NCBI GenBank assembly: GCA_013154205.1 | Contig: JAADCY010000117.1 | Span: 1 to 8,168 of the forward strand | Reading direction: 5' to 3' | DNA from: Thermoproteota archaeon | Lineage (GTDB): Archaea; Thermoproteota; Thermoprotei_A; Sulfolobales; Desulfurococcaceae | Length of the DNA stretch: 8,168 nt | Part shown: positions 5,428 through 8,168 of the stretch, one piece after another | Layout of the letters: each line of letters starts with the position of its first letter | Position numbering within the stretch: the stretch's first letter is position 1 | Position numbers and translations under genes: made by a program | The notes under the pieces: generated by a model | The model's database searches: none | The model's input: the letters and a program-made list of their open reading frames with translations, nothing else | What the model was told of the DNA's origin: nothing

Positions 5428-6738
5428 ATGATCGTGAAATATCTCTTCACTGATCTAGCAGGGATAATAAGAGGCGTCGAGAAAAACGTGGATGATCCAT
5501 TCAGTTCTAAAGCATATTTCGATGCAAGCAGCGTCAGAGGATTCGAGAAAATCGAGGACAGCGATTTAATGCTTAAATGTACGGACAACCTTTATTCATC
5601 ACCGTTTAGATCAGATCTAAAATATTGCTTATCAGACATCTATACTCATGAAGGAAGAGAATATGTTAAGGATCCTAGGGGGACGGCGAAGAAGATCAGA
5701 TTGTTACTTGAAGATATGGGATTGCAGGCTCGTCTGGGCGTTGAGATCGAGTTCTTCCTCGTCAAAAACATCCGTGCACGCATTAGTCTATCAGGACAAG
5801 AAGTAAGTATAGGAATCGTGGAAACACCGGATGCGGGAGGAACAATACCTGTTAAGAAAGGATATTTCCTGGTAGAACCACATGACTGGGTGAGAAACGC
5901 CAGGCTTGACATAGTGCATTATATGGAATTACTTGGTTTTAAGCCCGTTAAATCGCATCACGAAGTAGCTACTACAGGACAAGTAGAGATAACGAGCCCT
6001 GCCCTAGACCCTGTACTCCTAGGCGATTATACCGTGTTATTCAAGATCATAGCTAGGGAGACAGCCAAACTACACGGCCTAGAAGCTGTTTTCCTACCAA
6101 AACCTTTCCCGATAGACAATGGTTCAGGCATGCACATACACATCAGCCTGTGGAGGGATACCGAGAACGTATTCCGTGATCCAAGCGGAGAATATGGTTT
6201 AAGCAGTACAGCGCTATATTTCATAGGAGGAATACTTGAACACGGTAGGAGTTTGTCAGCAATAGTTTCCCCCACAGTTAACAGTTACAGAAGACTTGTC
6301 CCAGGATACGAGGCACCAACCCTTTTAGCATGGGGTCCTGGAAACAGAAGCACTGCTATACGTATACCTAGAAACAATAATAACGGGTCATTCAGGATTG
6401 AGTATAGACCGTCTGATCCTCTAGCTAACCCCTATCTAGCATATACTGCTATACTCCTAGCAGGTCTAGACGGGATCAGGAAGAAGATAATGCCTCCACC
6501 ACCATTGCTCAAAAACGCCTACAAGCTATCGGCGGAAGAGATAAGAGAACTAGGGCTTAAGACTCTGCCCAGAAGCCTATGGGAAGCCCTCGATGAGCTA
6601 GAATCCGACCATGAATACCTCCATCCGGTGTTCCCGAAGGAGTTGATCGAATCATACATTGATATTAAGAGAGACGAGTGTATGAGGCTTCAACCTGTTC
6701 CTAGCACGGCAGAGTATGTAGAGTACTTGATGTATTAG
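5428..6738 (+). CDS. glnA: Glutamine synthetase, type I family
   Basis: A 436-residue enzyme of the glutamine synthetase family, which makes glutamine from glutamate, ammonia and ATP in the cytosol. Active-site motifs: GVEIEFF at 104-110 (E106, E108), HHEVATTGQVEI at 177-188 (E179, E187), NGSGMHIHISLW at 231-242 (H236, H238), NSYRRLVPGYEAP at 285-297 (flap Glu296), NRSTAIRIP at 306-314 (R307, R312) and RIEYRPSDPLANPYLAY at 323-339 (R327). The adenylylation-site tyrosine region of GSI-beta enzymes is absent, as in other archaeal forms. Odd points: the protein begins at the first beta strand (YLFTDLAG), lacking the usual N-terminal helix, and an in-frame TAG two codons upstream rules out an earlier start; DGSS is DASS (32-35); and GPG (303-305) stands where most enzymes have a Ser/Arg-containing stretch. 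It may be true GlnA or a GS-like paralogue. Divergent from an Lrp regulator. Confidence 0.87.
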   Translation: MIVKYLFTDLAGIIRGVEKNVDDPFSSKAYFDASSVRGFEKIEDSDLMLKCTDNLYSSPFRSDLKYCLSDIYTHEGREYVKDPRGTAKKIRLLLEDMGLQARLGVEIEFFLVKNIRARISLSGQEVSIGIVETPDAGGTIPVKKGYFLVEPHDWVRNARLDIVHYMELLGFKPVKSHHEVATTGQVEITSPALDPVLLGDYTVLFKIIARETAKLHGLEAVFLPKPFPIDNGSGMHIHISLWRDTENVFRDPSGEYGLSSTALYFIGGILEHGRSLSAIVSPTVNSYRRLVPGYEAPTLLAWGPGNRSTAIRIPRNNNNGSFRIEYRPSDPLANPYLAYTAILLAGLDGIRKKIMPPPPLLKNAYKLSAEEIRELGLKTLPRSLWEALDELESDHEYLHPVFPKELIESYIDIKRDECMRLQPVPSTAEYVEYLMY

Positions 6739-6745
6739 GCCAACG

Positions 6746-6751
6746 TTTTTT
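6746..6751 (+). terminator. Oligo-T terminator of the glutamine synthetase gene
   Basis: A T6 run begins eight bases after the TAG stop, inside the 24-base convergent gap. No hairpin is visible. This is the normal form of an archaeal terminator. No comparable T run follows the opposing PAPS-reductase-like gene, which may read into the glutamine synthetase 3' end on the other strand. Confidence 0.5.
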
Positions 6752-6762
6752 ACCGCTAATAG

Positions 6763-8168
6763 TTACTTTTCATGCTTTTCGCTGAGGCCGAGTAATAAGT
6801 ATACATTGTTTACGAGGTTACTTGCTGATGGACATGAGTACAAGCATTTCCTACACGAATTGCATTTTTCCGGCTCGAAGTATCCAGGGCCAATACAGTT
6901 TCTTAGACATGCTACGCTACACATTCCGCATCCTGCGCAATAGCTCACCATGTAGATCAGCATCAATAGTTCTCTAACCCATTTCTCATAAATGCTCCTA
7001 CGGCTTACAACAAGCGATCTATTATTGACGATCGCTTTCTCTCCATTCAAATAATGGAAAACAAGTTCTTCCGCGGTATTCTCAACGCGTAGATCAATTA
7101 TAATTGAGTAGCGAGAGAGTTTTTCTAACGGTATATTTTTCTTGAAAACTATCTTAACGGTACCTACCTCCTTATCTAGAATTATTTGTTCAACATAATC
7201 TTTAGCGGTATTAGCTAGGATAACGTTCGCGTCGATTCCTTCTCTCGACATTACCCCTTTTATCTCGCCGGGCCACTTATACCTCCATCTCCAGAGACCT
7301 AGTTCAATCCATCCTTGGGGTAATTCGTGTTGTTTTGCATAGTCTTCTAAATATTGGTTCCACCTAGTCATTAGTTCCGGATGGGTTCTCCCGACCAGTT
7401 CTAATTCAGCCATCCTGCTTGTTGGACATAGGTAACAGCCTATCCTATCATATCCCTCAATATAGAGAGGATTCAATGGTATTTTCTCGAGAATACTATA
7501 CATGAATACTTCTAGGCTTACCCATTCATGGATCGGTGCTGCCACGTATCCCTCTCCTATTGATCCGCTGGGTGATAATCTTTTAGCCAATGCTCTCTGG
7601 GGACTCTCGTATCTACGCTGACCGACTACTGCTAATACTCTACCATGCTTCTCGCGATAATACTTGCCTAGGAGAGATAGTTTTACGACTTTACAGCACC
7701 ACCTATAATCCCTTGCAGGCGGCCCATAGATTCTGAGTGCTCTCCAGAACCTGTCCCCGGCTCGAAGTATGGTTAATTCTAGACCTGCTTTCTCAGCTGT
7801 TCTAATAGCAGTCTCTATTGTCTCGGGTAGCTCTAGACCTGTATCTATGAAGACGGCTTCCTCGACCCCTGCTTTCCCAGCGAGATAAGCTGTTACTCCA
7901 CTGTCTTTACCGCCGCTCAGACTAACCACTGGGTAGCCAAGCCCAAGACTAAGTGTTTCCCTGAGGAAATCTACGGCTTCGCCCCCTCTCTCCTCTAGAT
8001 GATCCCGGTTATGCCTGGCAGCATCATCGAGCGTTGCCCTCCTTGGATTATATCCTAGTCTTCCACTGATCCTCCACTTCTTGACCACGAGTATTTTTCT
8101 CCCGGCCTTCTTGCCTAGCCCGTAAACCCATTTCTCCCTTCCTTTTATTGGAACCCATCTGGTATTCT
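6763..8168 (-). CDS. PAPS-reductase-family protein fused to a double [4Fe-4S] ferredoxin domain (partial, 5' end outside window)
   Basis: The frame stays open from the TAA stop to the right edge. The GTG at 8088 is only the first start codon inside the window; about 26 further coding-like codons precede it (for example RWVPIKGREKWVY), so the true start lies outside. Counting from that GTG: PP-loop SLSGGKDS at 56-63 (ATP pyrophosphatase/adenylyl binding), RWCCK at 129-133, VVGQRRYESPQRA at 154-166 and GCYLCPTS at 217-224. The CC plus CxxC set resembles the [4Fe-4S] ligands of APS/PAPS reductases. A middle region (about 285-375) has no motif I know. The C-terminus (384-420) has two CxxCxxCxxxC clusters (C384, C387, C390, C394; C409, C412, C415, C419, then Pro), a ferredoxin domain for electron supply. 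Related archaeal proteins occur in hyperthermophiles, but their reaction is unsettled: sulfonucleotide reduction or RNA/cofactor thiolation are both possible. Converges with the glutamine synthetase gene. Confidence 0.88.
   Translation of the reverse strand, partial: NTRWVPIKGREKWVYGLGKKAGRKILVVKKWRISGRLGYNPRRATLDDAARHNRDHLEERGGEAVDFLRETLSLGLGYPVVSLSGGKDSGVTAYLAGKAGVEEAVFIDTGLELPETIETAIRTAEKAGLELTILRAGDRFWRALRIYGPPARDYRWCCKVVKLSLLGKYYREKHGRVLAVVGQRRYESPQRALAKRLSPSGSIGEGYVAAPIHEWVSLEVFMYSILEKIPLNPLYIEGYDRIGCYLCPTSRMAELELVGRTHPELMTRWNQYLEDYAKQHELPQGWIELGLWRWRYKWPGEIKGVMSREGIDANVILANTAKDYVEQIILDKEVGTVKIVFKKNIPLEKLSRYSIIIDLRVENTAEELVFHYLNGEKAIVNNRSLVVSRRSIYEKWVRELLMLIYMVSYCAGCGMCSVACLRNCIGPGYFEPEKCNSCRKCLYSCPSASNLVNNVYLLLGLSEKHEK

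Noticed and set aside
8086..8088. GTG at 8088 as the real start of the PAPS-reductase-like gene.
   Set aside because: The same frame runs without a stop to the window edge with coding-like sequence, and there is no ribosome binding site before the GTG. Homologous proteins are longer at the N-terminus.
1..8168. CRISPR repeats, insertion sequences, attachment sites or an anti-phage cluster.
   Set aside because: No regularly spaced repeats, transposase-like frames, terminal inverted repeats or defence domains were seen; all long frames are explained by metabolic or regulatory genes.

Overview
The window looks like chromosomal DNA of a hyperthermophilic crenarchaeon, probably Desulfurococcales or a close relative. 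The evidence is gene content (a fused gamma-alpha 2-oxoacid:ferredoxin oxidoreductase, a small Lrp/AsnC regulator, a SufC ATPase, a PAPS-reductase/ferredoxin protein), codon use rich in AGG/AGA and ATA, archaeal TATA boxes, GGTGA-type ribosome binding sites, GTG and TTG starts, and tight gene packing. The genus cannot be fixed from the sequence.

Left half (59-3967, all on the minus strand). Reading right to left, an operon starts at 3967 with a 97-residue protein of unknown function (TTG start). It continues with the fused gamma-alpha subunit and the beta subunit of a 2-oxoacid:ferredoxin oxidoreductase; the junctions are 27 and 7 bases. Oligo-T runs follow. After a 104-base AT-rich gap comes a NodB-type deacetylase without a signal peptide. 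A divergent promoter region (3968-4111) separates the operon from a plus-strand sufC.

Right half (4112-8168). sufC stands alone: the next gene converges on it after 8 bases and no sufB or sufD is present. An Lrp/AsnC regulator (minus) and a type I glutamine synthetase-family gene (plus) are divergent across 102 bases. That gap carries a near-palindromic TATA box and a 15-base dyad that could be the regulator's operator. The glutamine synthetase converges, with 24 bases between, on a PAPS-reductase-family protein with a C-terminal double [4Fe-4S] ferredoxin domain. The reading frame of that last gene stays open to the right edge, so it is partial.

Taken together, the segment covers ferredoxin-linked 2-oxoacid oxidation, Fe-S cluster assembly, nitrogen assimilation with its likely regulator, and an uncharacterised iron-sulfur/sulfur-transfer-like protein. 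I see no mobile element, CRISPR array, tRNA or rRNA. Nothing here is clearly a new multi-gene system. The points most worth a second look are the orphan SufC, the unknown leader gene of the oxidoreductase operon, the shortened glutamine synthetase with its adjacent Lrp gene, and the PAPS-reductase/ferredoxin fusion.
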